Source of the DNA: Diadophis punctatus similis
Lineage: Eukaryota > Chordata > Lepidosauria > Squamata > Dipsadidae
Assembly (NCBI GenBank): GCA_023053685.1
Contig: JALIGW010000021.1
Location: 13,650,092 to 13,714,091 of the forward strand
DNA length: 64,000 nucleotides
Direction: 5' to 3'
The notes beneath the pieces were generated by a model. It saw nothing but the letters and a program-made list of their open reading frames with translations, ran no database searches and was not told the origin of the DNA. Shown here piece after piece: positions 41,263 to 52,070 of the stretch. Within the stretch, counting starts at the first letter, position 1; each line of letters begins with the position of its first letter. The position numbers and the translations under genes are program-made.

Positions 41263-42089
41263 TTTTGATACAGAAAATAACTGGAGTGTTGAGCCCAAGG
41301 ACCTCTACTTTAGATTTTTTTTTTCACTTTGCTTTTTTCTCATCAAATTCCTACCAGCACAGCCAATTTTTATTATACTCCTTCATTCTCTCTCCAGCAC
41401 ACAGATTACACAGTATACAAAGATGAAGCAGATGTCTGCTCTGTCACACTGGAAATTATAGGGTTTAAAAAAAAAAAGAATGAGAAGCTAACATTATAAC
41501 TCTTGTGAGGTGGGGGGTAATGGAAGTTGAAAAAAAAAGTTATTTCATTTCTTGAGGCGCAATAAATTATTCCGCGAAAAGCAGTTTGTGAAAGACGAAT
41601 GTTATTTGATACCATCAGTTATTCACAGGCAATTGTGGGTTGCTGGGGTGTTCCCACAAATTTGTTGTACGGTTACTGGATAGCAACTCGGCAATATTTA
41701 ATGATAAATATGTAGATTTTGCATTTTGGCAGCTTAGGAATTGGAACCAAGCTAGAACAGGGGAGAAGAACAGACTTTTATCTTGTCATCAAGCCATAAC
41801 GGAAACTACTTAGCTGTAGAAAACCACAAATTATTCTCCTTTAATTCTTGATACAGTTCTATAATGCCGTATCTTTTGGAAAATAAATTACTACCATTTG
41901 CGCCCAAGCCTGAAATCTCCTATTTCAACGACCTGAAGTAGATAGATAGGCCTTTGATGTATTGGTAATTTCCACTTCTTCCATCTGCACAAAATAATCG
42001 GTGCAAGTTCTTAATTTTATTTATTTGATCCCTTTTCCATGTGATTGCAAGGAAACGATGTTAAAGATTCAAAGACAGAAAACATAAAG
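41263..42089. other. Unassigned, probably single-copy intron sequence
   Basis: No repeat family or exon recognised. Confidence 0.45.
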
Positions 42090-42995
42090 TTTGTGGGGTC
42101 CTTGGTGCTCTCTAAGCTTGGCTGCTTTCTTGCAGACATCTCATTACCCAACTAGGTAATATCATCAGCGCAGTCAAATATGTTTCTTTAGACGGGGCTG
42201 AAGCCAGGGTTGTCTGTCTTTGCTTTGGTAGCAATTCTTCCGCCTAGCACTGATGATGTTACTTAGTTGGGCCATGAAACATCTGCAAGAAAAACACCAA
42301 GCTCAGAGAGAATCAAAGACTACATAGCTGCCGCCTCCTCCTCCTCCTCCTCCTCCTCCTCCTCCTCCTCCTCCTCCTCCTCCTCCTCCTCCTCCTCCTC
42401 GCCCTCCACTCTGCACACCCTACTTCCTCCTAGAACTGATGAAGTTACCTAGTTTGGGTCATGAAACATCTGCTAGAAAACAACCAAGCTTAGAGAGCAC
42501 CAAGGACCCCACAGTCAGCCTCCTCCTCCTCCTCAGAGGTGGGTTGCTCCCGGTTCGGACCGATTCTAGAGAACCGGTAGTGGGAATTTCCCCCCGCTCG
42601 CCGAACTGGGAACAATCGCTGGCTGGCCACGCCCCCGAACCGGCTCTCTTGACGGCGCCATAAGCACCGCCATCTTGTTTTTGGCTTCTCACACACACAG
42701 AAACTGTTTTTTTTGCTTCTGCGCATGTGCAGAAGCTTGGTTTTTGGCACTGCGCATATGAGCATGGCCGCAAGGCACGGCCATGCAGCATGCAATGCGC
42801 ATGCACCCACCCGGCATGGGAGGAAGCAAACCGATGGCGAGGTAAGTTAGAACCCACCCCTGCTCCTCCTCCTCCTCTTCTTCCACTCTGCAAACCCACT
42901 CCTTTTAGTACTGATGATGTTACCTAACTAGGTCATGAAACATCCGCAAGAAAAACTCAGAGAGCACCAAAGACCCCTCATTTCAACCCTGAGCT
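42090..42995. repeat. Hammerhead-like repeats, one reverse and three forward units, with CCT array and hAT insertion
   Basis: A reverse unit (GGTGCTCTCTAAGCTTGG, TCTCATTACCCAACTAGG) at 42100-42170 is followed by forward units with CTGATGA at 42250, 42436 and 42911. A CCT run spans 42329-42400. All GAAAC boxes here read GAAACATC, a change from GAAACGTC. Confidence 0.65.
42534..42862. mobile_element. hAT non-autonomous element inserted in the CCT tract
   Basis: Ends CAGAGGTGGGTTGCTCC and AGAACCCACCCCTG; duplication CTCCTCCT at 42526-42533 and 42863-42870, though within a CCT microsatellite this is less decisive. Confidence 0.85.
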
Positions 42996-43927
42996 ACCAA
43001 TATTCTCCTATATTGCTTCCTCTGGTCTTTCAAAGCCATTCCCTAAGTCCTGTACTACCCTCTATAGCTGAAGAGATTCAGTGGAGATGAATCAATTTTT
43101 TAAAAAGTTTATAATACTTACTGCGGGGCATTAAACCTCGCCGTCCATACAAAAAACACGACCCCCTCCATTGCACAAAGAAACTTCAAAGGATTCGTGA
43201 CTTGGCAAAGATTTGATTTACATCTGTGTTCTTTCTGTCAACGCAACTGATTTACTTTTCATTAACGTTCTTTTCACCGTGTTCTTTTTCTTAACCGAAA
43301 AGCAGATGGTGAGTCAAGCCGAATAAATAAATAAATAAATGGCTCAAAACATATTGAACACGCTTTTTCCTTTTTTTGATCCTATTGATTTTACCGGGAT
43401 AGTTTCTAAAGTCTTAAGATATTCATTCCAAAGTGCTTAATGTTGGACTGATTTGTGCCAGCACCTCGCCGCTGTTGTATGACCCTCAGTGAAAATAAAA
43501 GGAAAAAAATCTCTAATTTTAGCAAATTCCGAGCTGAGATTAAGTGTCATTTGTACTGTTCACAGATGTGCATGGGCTTTGATGTTTGTCTAAAACCTTG
43601 ACGTGGGTCTCCATTCATTCATTGCGTAGAGCAGCTCATGGATACATTTATTTGATTCCTATATTTTGTCAAACTTTATTACAAAGCTCACATTAGCTTG
43701 AGGCAGAATTCAGCCTGGGAAAATACTGATGCCGTCTGCTGTTCGTTTTAATCACAAGTCTTGTGGACTCTTATTCTGATTTTTTCTGTCAGTGATTCTG
43801 AATTCTTTTTTTTTCCTATGAATAAGAAAACTCAATTCTAACTCTACCACCAGCTGGAACAAAATGCCAAAAAAAAGATAACTAGCTTTCTGACCATCTA
43901 TGGAGATGGGTTGAAAAGTTTCAGAAT
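42996..43927. other. Unassigned, possibly conserved intron sequence
   Basis: 43130-43720 lacks repeats and has balanced, single-copy-looking text; no open exon with homology seen. Confidence 0.4.
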
Positions 43928-44580
43928 GGAAATGTCTATGGAGATTCTCAGTCGTCCAGGTCATACTTCAACCTCTTATTATCTACCATTGACCTCACTC
44001 CATTCCTAAGAGGTCGGTAAGGGGCGTGCATAAGCGCACAATCGTGCCTACCGTTCCTGTCCTAATGTATCCATATATTCATACCTCTTATACTCTTATT
44101 CATGCTTGTACTATTACATATATATTCAATCATGTTTTACTGTTTATACTTTGCTTATAATCATATATGCTTGACAAATAAACAAATACAAATAAAATAC
44201 AAATGGTTGTCCCAAAGGTGCTTTTTCAAAGGGCAACTGGACTTTGTTTTCGCTTGAAGACGTTTCGCTTCTCGCCCAAGAAGCTTCTTCAATTCTCACT
44301 GAACTGGAGAATGGAAGGATTTCATTTGGCCATTAAGGACTCCCTCTGAGATTCACTGAGGCCACTTGGAAGTTTATCTGTTTATGTGTCCAAATAGCCT
44401 CAGTGACTCTCAGGGAGAGTACTAATTGCCAGATGATTGCAAGAAATATAAATCCTTCCTTCTCCACCCTTCAGTTAGAACTGAAGAAGCTTCCTGGATG
44501 AGAAGTGAAATGACTTCAAGCAAAAACAAAAGATTAGTTGCCTCTTGAAAAAGCACCTTTGAGACTTTTGGGATAGAATA
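43928..44580. mobile_element. Palindromic Penelope-like element split by a LINE 3' end
   Basis: The left arm (43938 and 44205-44390: GGTGCTTTTTCAAAGGGCAA, GAAGACGTTTCGCTTCTC, CCAAGAAGCTTCTTCA) is the complement of the right arm (44390-44560: AACTGAAGAAGCTTCCTGG, GAGAAGTGAAATGACTTCAA, CTCTTGAAAAAGCACC). The centre is the GAGGCCACTTGG/CCAAATAGCCTC hairpin near 44375. Confidence 0.7.
43966..44204 (+). mobile_element. LINE 3' end inserted in the Penelope-like element
   Basis: TTGACCTCACTCCATTCCTA, GGTCGGTAAGGGGCGTGCAT, ending TTGACAAATAAACAAATACA; the same terminus as the LINE at 45745-46365. Confidence 0.75.
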
Positions 44581-44703
44581 TCTTATCCTACAAAATAAAC
44601 TACACCAGATCAACAGATTGTTCTTCCATTACCAATGACCAGCTAAAGATGGACATAATTTGAGGAAAGCAGCCAGATGTTCCTATAAATTTACACCCTA
44701 GTC

Positions 44704-45347
44704 CAGGGGTGGGTTCCTACCGGTGCGGTCTTGCCTGTTCGTTGCCGCAGAGCCGAAGAAGCTGTTGGTGTTCGCGGCGTGGGCTTTCCCCCGCCCGCTT
44801 TCCCCGCCCGCCGGGACGCCGCCATTTGCGTTCTTTTGCCCTCTGCGCAAGCAGAACGCTTTGTGCATGTGCAGAGGTTAAAAGAACGCAAACGGCGGCA
44901 TCCCGGCAGGCGGGGGAAGCGGGTGGGGGAAGCCCTGTGCTGCGAACGCCAACAGCTTCTTCGGCTCTGCGGCGACTGTTAGCAGAGAAATCACTCTGTA
45001 GGTCGATGGATCATTGCTCCCTTTTGAAAACATACTTACTTAGAAAATAAAACCCGAGATTCAAATCTAATTAACAAAATATTTATTTCAGTAGAAAAGT
45101 AATAAAAAGAATCCTTATTAAAACTACATTTTATCGGTTAAGGAATAAATCACTTCTACCTTGGTAGAAATGGCGAAGAGAAAGGAAGGAGTTGACTTCA
45201 GGAATGCAGACATGCGTAATAGAATATATCACACGTCTGCTTGACCATAAATACAAGAAACAGAAAACATAGAGATGCACAACTGGCAATATTCACACCA
45301 TGACAGCGACGAACAGGCAAGACCGCACCGGTAGGAACCCACCCCTG
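44704..45347. mobile_element. Foldback hAT element carrying a solo LTR
   Basis: Ends CAGGGGTGGGTTCCTACCGG and GGTAGGAACCCACCCCTG; perfect duplication CCCTAGTC at 44696-44703 and 45348-45355. Without the LTR the element is about 310 bp and folds into one palindrome (GCCGCAGAGCCGAAGAAGCT pairs with AGCTTCTTCGGCTCTGCGGC). Confidence 0.92.
44977..45305 (+). mobile_element. Solo LTR inside a hAT arm
   Basis: Starts TGTTAGCAGAG and ends CACACCATGACA, 329 bp, with a perfect 5-bp duplication GCGAC (44972-44976 and 45306-45310). AATAAA-type signals occur early (45048). No internal region. Confidence 0.85.
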
Positions 45348-45387
45348 CCCTAGTCGCTATCCAAAGTCAACTCCAGGCCTAAAGCAT

Positions 45388-45730
45388 TAAATTTGTTAAA
45401 TTCACAAGGTGCAAGGTGAGGGACCTTGAATGGAAAGAACGCCAAAGGTGCTTTTCTTGTTTCTTGTTCAATTTTGACATAGATGGCCTCTTTGACCCCT
45501 CTTTCAAACCAGAGGTCTTCTCTGTCCAGAATGTGAACTGTGCTGTCTTCAAAAGAGTGGCCTTGGTCTTTCAGGTGCAGATGGACTGCTGAATGCTATC
45601 CTGATGGGTTTGCTCTCCTGTGTTATGCCATGCGCTTGAGAAGTGGCTGTTTTGTTTCCCCACTGTACAGATATGCACTGTGTTGTATTGCTCACATTGC
45701 TCAGTTTGTATTTGGGCGCTGGGAAAACTG
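45388..45730 (-). pseudogene. Penelope-like element, endonuclease C-terminal fragment
   Basis: On the minus strand a frame reads AVHLHLKDQGHSFEDSTVHI, LDREDLWFERGVKEAIYVK, IEQET; this block follows the GIY-YIG endonuclease in Penelope-like elements. Upstream text (QWGNKTATSQAHGITQE) is in another frame, so the copy is frameshifted. The RT domain is absent. Confidence 0.75.
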
Positions 45731-45744
45731 AGGAAAAGATACAA

Positions 45745-46365
45745 AACATTTGCCAGACCAATCCTCGAATAAAGCTCATCTGTCTGGAACCCACACCGCA
45801 TATCGGACATAAATACATTAGAAAGTGTCCAGAGATACTTTTCAAGAAGAGTCCTCCACTCCTCTACTCGCAACAGAATACCTTACGCAACCAGACTTGA
45901 AATCCTGGGCTTAGAAAGCTTAGAACTATGTCGCCTTTGGCACGACCTAAGCATAACTCATAAAATTATCCGCTACAACGTCCTTCCTGTCAACGACTAC
46001 TTCAGCTTCAACCACAACAATACACAAGCACACAACAGATACAAACTCAAAGTGAACCGCTCCAAGCTTGACTGTAGAAAATACGACTTTAGCAACAGAG
46101 TGGTCAATGCCTGGAACTCGCTACCTGACTCTGTGGTTTCGTCACCAAACCCCCAAAACTTTACCCTAAGACTGTCCACTGTTGACCTCACCCGATTCCT
46201 AAGAGGTCAGTAAGGGGCGTGCATAAGTGCACCAGCGTGCCTACCGTCCCTGTCCTAATGTTCCCTCTTATCAGTACCCATCTTATGTATATAAACAATG
46301 TTATATCTATGTATATTACCAACATGTACTTGACAAATAAAATAAATAAATAAATAAAATAAATG
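45745..46365 (+). pseudogene. LINE (CR1/jockey clade) polymerase C-terminus and 3' end
   Basis: The + strand reads SVQRYFSRRVLHSSTRNRIP, YATRLEILGLESLELCRLWH, RKYDFSNRVVNAWNSLPDSV and VDLTRFLRGQ then a stop at about 46211. The 3' UTR ends TTGACAAATAAAATAAAT. It abuts the Penelope fragment head to head. Confidence 0.75.
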
Positions 46366-47451
46366 AACCCCAAAGAAGCTTCTTCAAAGCAGTTAAAGGA
46401 GGACCCCAAAAAAGTTTATATTTCTCCATCTTAACACACTTGGCCTAACTATATACTGTATATACAATACATTCTTCACACACCCTTTTTTTAAAAATCA
46501 TCCTTTCTTTGCACAGAAACCGAGAACCTGATAAATATCTCCAAAAGAGAGCAATTACTTGTTCACAATACATTTTGGGGATCTTCAATGGAATTTAAAA
46601 TAAATGGTACGGCAGAAAAGTAATCACCTCCTTAAAATGCAGTAGTTTTGACGTTCCAACAGAGAACATTTTCATTATTCATTCCACCCAGACAGAAAAT
46701 CTTTTCCTTTCTAACCGAACTGCATATTTTAAGGAACACAGCTGAGATTTTGAGGTGAAAATACATTTTAGTCCTTTGTCGGCGAGAGTTAAGTTCAGAT
46801 GAGCTGCTTATATGCGAACTATATTTTAATTTCGTAACCGTTTTTGTAGAAATGAAGCTAGAATGTTCCTCTGTTCTTTCATTTTTTGACAGCCCTCGTA
46901 TTTGTCTTCTTAGCAGGCTAGCGTTACAAGGCATTATATCTCCAAATCCAAAAGGCCATTATTACTACGTATTATTAGTGCTTCTGAAGCTTTATACATG
47001 ACTCACTTTCCTAGCAATTTCAATAATGTATTAATTTTACAAGCAATTAAGAACACCGCTCTCTCCTTTCGTGACACAGTTTTTTAAAAGTAAAAGATCG
47101 CATCCAATTATGTCGTGAAAGTAATTTTGAGATACGAGCTTCAAAAAAAAAATCTTCCCGTCACCGATAAAACTAAGCTGCATTGCCACAATTATCCCAG
47201 CATTTCATCAGTATTAAAATAAAGGGAAATTGATATATAAAATTATTTATTTGTGTGTATTTAATTACAGTTCGGAGCAACAAGGGGTTGCGTTTCCATG
47301 GAGCGAGTGAGACGTGTTAGAAATAAATAATAAATATAAAATAAAATGCAGCTTCAAAGCAGCAGAATAAAACCTAATTTTTAAAAAAAACCATAAAAAA
47401 GAAACACAAAATATATAATTCTATGAAAAAGCGTTTTTTGGCCCGAACCAC
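46366..47451. other. Unassigned, probably single-copy intron sequence
   Basis: About 1.1 kb, AT-rich, no repeat recognised from 46430 on; a candidate conserved non-coding block. Confidence 0.4.
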
Positions 47452-47650
47452 AATTGGGACCCTAATTTCTGTCACTTTAGCAAGGAAGTTGCTAAGTGAC
47501 TCATGACCGATTTTGCAATCTTTTTTGCCAACGCTGTTAAGTGATTTGTTGTGGTTGTTAAGTGTGTCATGAGGTCATTAAGTGAATCTGGCTCCCCCCT
47601 TGATTTTGCTTGTCGGAAGCTGGCTAGGAAGGTTGCAAATGGCAATCACA
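47452..47650 (-). mobile_element. Pogo-like MITE fragment
   Basis: CACAATTGGGACCCTAATTT, GTGATTTGTTGTGGTTGTTA and TTAAGTGAATCTGGCTCCCC; it breaks off where the pyrimidine array begins. Confidence 0.75.
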
Positions 47651-47654
47651 TGAC

Positions 47655-48170
47655 CTCCCTCCCTCTCCTTCCTTCTCCCTCCCTCCCTCCCTCTCCTTCC
47701 CTCTCCCTCCTCCCTCTCCTTCCTCCCTCCTTCCCTCCCTCTCCTTCCTTCTCCCTCCCTCCCTCCCTCCCTCTCCTTCCCTCTCCCTCCTCCCTCTCCT
47801 TCCTCCCTCCTTCCCTCCCTCTCCTTCCTTCTTCCCTCTCCTTCCTCCCTCCCTCCCTCCCTTCCTCTCCTCCCTCCCTCCCTCTCCTTCCTCCTCCCTC
47901 CCTTTCCTCCCTCCCTCCCTCTCCTTCCTCCCTCCCTCTCCCCTCTCCCTCCTCCCTCCCTCCCTCCCTCCCTTCCTCTCCTCCTCCCTCCCTCTCCTTC
48001 CTCCTCCCTCCCTCCCTTTCCTTCCTTCCTTCCTCCCTCTCTTTCCTTCCTCCCTCCCTCCCTCTCCTTCCCCCTCACTCCTCCCTCTCTTTCCTCCCTC
48101 CCTCCCTCCCTCTCCTTCCTTCCTTCCTCCCTCCCTCCCTTCTTCCTTTCCCTTCTCTTCCCTTCTCTTT
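47655..48170. repeat. CTTCC/CTCC pyrimidine array
   Basis: About 515 bp of CTCTCCTTCCTYCTCCCTCC-type units of 40-60 bp; the complement of the purine arrays at 36935. Confidence 0.95.
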
Positions 48171-48529
48171 TTAAAAGTACTGCCCATGCGTGCCCATGCA
48201 GCATGCTCCTGAGTGAACTGGCAGCAGGAGAAACCAGAACCGACCCCTGATGTGGTCAGCTGTACCAGAATCACACCTGCTTGGTGGTTCTGCTTCATCA
48301 ATAAATGGACCCTTTTTCCAATCAGCCTCCAGCCTCCATTTTGCCTCCAGTGCCTTTCCCCCAGCTTGGAACTGAACCAGATGGATATTTCTTCCAACAC
48401 TACCATTTTTGAAATCTTTGAAAAGCCTTTTCTTGCACTACTTTACCTTGAAGGATTGAACATACATAAACAAGAGGTGGACTTCCCTACTTATCACCTA
48501 CCAAATAAAGTTGCTTCTGATTTCTGTGC
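48171..48529. other. hAT fragment (48179-48249) and unassigned sequence
   Basis: GCATGCTCCTGAGTGAACTG and CAGAACCGACCCCTG match the right end of the CAGNGGTGGG family. The rest is unassigned; CATCAATAAATGGACCC gives a possible LTR poly(A) signal at 48300. Confidence 0.45.
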
Positions 48530-48852
48530 AAAATTTCGGCTCCGTGGCGGCTCCATCTCTGTGGAACCAACTACCGCCAGAGATCCGGACTATCCCCTCC
48601 TTACTGGCCTTCCGTAAAGCCGTTAAAACCTGGCTCTTCCGGCAGGCATGTGAATGATGGGAAATGTTTTTAATTTTTATATGTATTTTTAATTGTTTTC
48701 TATTGTTGTTTTAAAATGATTGTTCATCTTTAAGTTGTATGCCACCCTAAGTCCCTCGGGAGATGGGCGACCTATAAGATTGAACAAACAAACAAACAAA
48801 CAAACAAACAAACAAACAAACAAACAAACAAACAAATAAATAAATAAATTTA
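48530..48852 (+). mobile_element. LINE 3' end (L2/CR1-like) with AAAC/AAAT tail
   Basis: The frame remnants (RDPDYPLLTGLP, KAVKTWLFRQA) match LINE polymerase C-termini. The UTR has GTTGTATGCCACCCTAAGTC and GGGAGATGGGCGACCTATAA, followed by 12 AAAC units and AAAT units (48784-48850). Confidence 0.75.
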
Positions 48853-48917
48853 GATGCTAAGGAGTCTTCCATTCAAACTGAAGCGACATAATAATAGTAG
48901 AATAGGTAGAATTACTG

Positions 48918-49550
48918 CAGGGGCGGGTTCCTAATTTTTTTACTACCACTCTGTGGGCGTGGCTTATTTTGTGGGTGTGGCTTGCCAGCCATGTGACCGG
49001 GTAGGCATGGGCCTCGGGAGCTTGGCAGCGGCCGGAGAAGTGGGGGGACATTGCCCACCCGCAACACAGCCCCCCGCAGCAGGAGCAGCAAGACCGCGGC
49101 AGCGGTTCTTCTAGGAGGCTCCGTCCGGCCTGAATGCTTCTCCCCATTCGATGATCCTAGGCTCCTGCCGCCCGTTCCCCCTCCCCTCAGCAGCTCGAGA
49201 AGCCTCGAACGTGCGAAAATGCCTAGGATCCTCACCGCGCGTTCGTGTCTTCTCAGACTGCTGAAGGGAGGGAAATGGAGATAGCTCCTGCCACCCGTTC
49301 TTTCAGTGTCTCACGTGCTCCCTCAGCCATCCTCCCCTGCTTGGACTCACTGTGGGGTAAGAAGGCAGCGCATGTGCAGTGCAGGAAGCTCGGCTTCTGG
49401 GCATGCGCAGAAGAAAATATTTTTAAAAAATTAATTTTTTTTAATGGCGGCGCCCAGGCACCGGCAACCAACCGCACCGGTACTGTGACACCACCAGCGG
49501 GCCGCTACCAGTGCTATAGAGTGGACCGCACTGGTAGGAACCCACCACTG
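48918..49550. mobile_element. hAT non-autonomous element, 633 bp
   Basis: Ends CAGGGGCGGGTTCC and GGTAGGAACCCACCACTG; perfect duplication AATTACTG at 48910-48917 and 49551-49558. The interior is GC-rich without a transposase frame. Confidence 0.92.
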
Positions 49551-49599
49551 AATTACTGGCACATAATAATAACTTGCTATTTCGCTTCTGTAAGAATTG

Positions 49600-50397
49600 C
49601 TTTGCTCCTGTAAGAATTAGAAATGTCTCTGCCATTAGCTTCTACCAGTGATCTAACTCCTGTTATCTTGTTTTTGTGTGCAACTCAGTGCCTGGTGCGG
49701 GGTATGTCATGGTTTGGCAGGGTTACTCCAGGAAAATACCTGTGTTGCTAAGCACCCATCCCCTCTATTGCTAAGCACTCATCCCCCTGTTCCTTGCTGC
49801 ATGGCCAGTGCAGGGCTACAAGGAAGGCATGGGCCAGGGGGCCAGAATTGGGTACTAAACTGATGTCTGAAGGTATAAAAGGGCGCCATACTTTCCCCAA
49901 GGTGTGGCTATTCCTTACATTCATTGTGTCTGTATATTCTGGATATAGTTTCACCCAGAGATGGGTTCCTGCCTGTTTTTGCCGGTGCGGTTAATAGCTG
50001 TTGTTCGGCGCAGAGCCGAAGACGCTGCTGCCGTTCGCGGCGCGGGAGCTTTCCCCGGGCGCTTTCCCCGCCCGCATGGACACCGACAATTGCGTTCTTT
50101 TGCCCTCTGCGCATGCGGAACGCTTTGCACATGCACAGAGGGCAAAAGAATGCAATTGTTGGCGTCCATGCGGGCGGGGAAAGCGCCCGGGGAAAGCTCC
50201 CGCGCCGCGAACGGCAGCAGCGTCTTCGGCTCTGCGCCGAACAACAGCTATTAACCGCACCGTCAGGAACCCACCTCTGGTTTCACCCAATATTTTATTT
50301 TGGCCAAAAATAAAATCTGCTTCTTTTTGAAAGCCTCATCTCGAGTCTCACTCTCTTTGGCATCTCAGTGGCTCGGGGAAACTTCTGGGACCTTACA
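49600..50397 (+). mobile_element. LTR with TATA box and poly(A) signal, interrupted by a hAT foldback element
   Basis: TATAAAA at 49874-49880 is followed by GGCTATTCCTTACATTCATTG, and AATAAA at 50309-50314 (after the inserted hAT). The probable 3' end is GGGACCTTACA at 50397; the 5' boundary is uncertain (TGTCATGG at 49705 is a candidate), and I found no matching duplication. Confidence 0.55.
49956..50279. mobile_element. Giant foldback hAT element, 324 bp near-perfect palindrome
   Basis: CAGAGATGGGTTCCTGCC to GGAACCCACCTCTG, perfect duplication GTTTCACC at 49948-49955 and 50280-50287. The arms share GCGGGAGCTTTCCCCGGGCG and TTGCGTTCTTTTGCCCTCTG with the element at 23326, so they are the same subfamily. 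It sits between the TATA box and poly(A) signal of an LTR. Confidence 0.93.
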
Positions 50398-51245
50398 AAA
50401 CAAAAGCATTTTTTAAAAATAAAAGAAACGTTACTTTTTTCCCCCCTGTAAGGAAAAGGCGGCAGGTTGAGAGACAATGGCTACCTCTAACTACAGATTT
50501 CGCTGGCTCGCCATTTGCATTTAAAAGGCCCAACAGTACAATTCCATTTCTATTTCTCGTTTTAATTATGACCGTGTGCACCTGAATCTCGAAAGCATGC
50601 CTACATTTTTATTCAAGGGCTTGCGACGTTTCACGAGATAGGATGAACCGAACGCAGGAGGGCGAGTCAATTCAAAAACGATGAAAATGAACCGCTAACC
50701 TCATTTTTCTCCAAAGGATCATAAAGTTAGAAAGCATGAAGAAAATTAACTATGTAATGAAAATATAAACAGAAATGCTGACAGAAATGCTTCCTTATCT
50801 GAAATTCTTTAAAAATGTATTCGAAAAATGACAGCGAGCAATCTTTTCCCTCAAAATGCGGGAACAATTGAACTCTGAACATCATCATCGTATGTCATGA
50901 TTTTCCCCACTCGTAAACAATGGAAAATGCCTGAATTGTGTTAGCAATTCAGGAATCAGCAAATCATCTCTCATTAAATTGCTATTATAAAATCTACAAT
51001 CTACATGTTCAGCTCAATTTCCACTCATGGGAATACTTTTCAATATTCCAATATTCCCTTAAAATTATAAATGAGGAATAATGTGCGAAAATAAAGGGAT
51101 TGATGACTTGATAAAAGATTAAACGTTGCAGCTTAGTGCTTGCATTACAGCTGCTAGTTTTGCTTCCTAAAATATAAACAGAAGTACTGTATCTACATAC
51201 CTTTTCTGTAGCATACAACTAAAAGTATACTATAGGTCTTTTAAT
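50398..51245. other. Unassigned, possibly conserved intron sequence
   Basis: Single-copy-looking text of about 850 bp with no repeat or exon recognised. Confidence 0.45.
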
Positions 51246-52070
51246 GCAGGTAATCTTCAATTTACAACCAAAATTGAGTCCAAAATTTCTGTGGCTAAGC
51301 AAGATATTTGTTAAGAGAGTTTTGTTCCATTTTACAACCTTTCTTGCCACAGTTGTTAAGTGAATCACTGCAATTGTTACCTAGTAACATGGCTGTTAAG
51401 TGAATCCAGCTTCTCCATTGGCTTTGCTTCTCAGAAGGTCGCAAAAGGGGATCACATGACCTTAGAGGGACACTGCCACCGTCATAAATATGAGTCGGTT
51501 AGCAAACATCTGAATTTTGATCAGGTGACTGTGGAGATACTGTGACAATCGCGAGTGTTAATAACGGTCATAAGTCACTTTTTTCAGTGCCATTGTAACT
51601 TTGAACGGTCACTAAATGAACTGTTATAAATCGAGTGTCAGGCCGAAGCCATTTTTAGTTGGGGTCTTTGGCCTGCTACACTTTATACTATTTTAATATG
51701 TATTCTTTACTGTGGGAATTTGGGAGGGGGAATTGCATGAGGGATGTCTGCATGCAGCCATAACAAATTCCTTCTAGATGGTCAAGGTCATCCTTTGTCT
51801 TCGCACTCCTGCTCCTGCACGGAAGGAGATGGGTGGATTCTGCCAAGTTGGCAGATGAAGATTGGTCAACGTGATGGACTTGGGGGTGTGGGGACAAGGG
51901 AATGAACTTTCAACTGGATGGAGAAACCCCTGGGACTTCAGATTCGGGTTTCTCCCAGATGTGCCAACATGGCTCTGTTAATAAATTGGAACTTTGAGGA
52001 ATACTTTGCCTCGGACTCCGACTTAGTTTTGGATGTTATTTGGAACCCTGACATCGAGGACTACCTGTAA
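51246..52070 (-). mobile_element. Pogo-like MITE split by a solo LTR
   Basis: Left part from GCAGGTAATCTTCAATTTAC to TTATAAATCGAG (51635); right part TCGAGGACTACCTGTAA (52054-52070). Confidence 0.85.
51636..52053 (+). mobile_element. Solo LTR inside a MITE
   Basis: Starts TGTCAGGCCGAAGCC and ends GGAACCCTGACA, 418 bp, with perfect 5-bp duplication TCGAG (51631-51635 and 52054-52058). AATAAA occurs near 51981. No internal region remains. Confidence 0.87.

Noticed and set aside
48245..48530. A sixth solo LTR
   Set aside because: An AATAAA signal is present but no TG...CA ends with matching flanks could be found.
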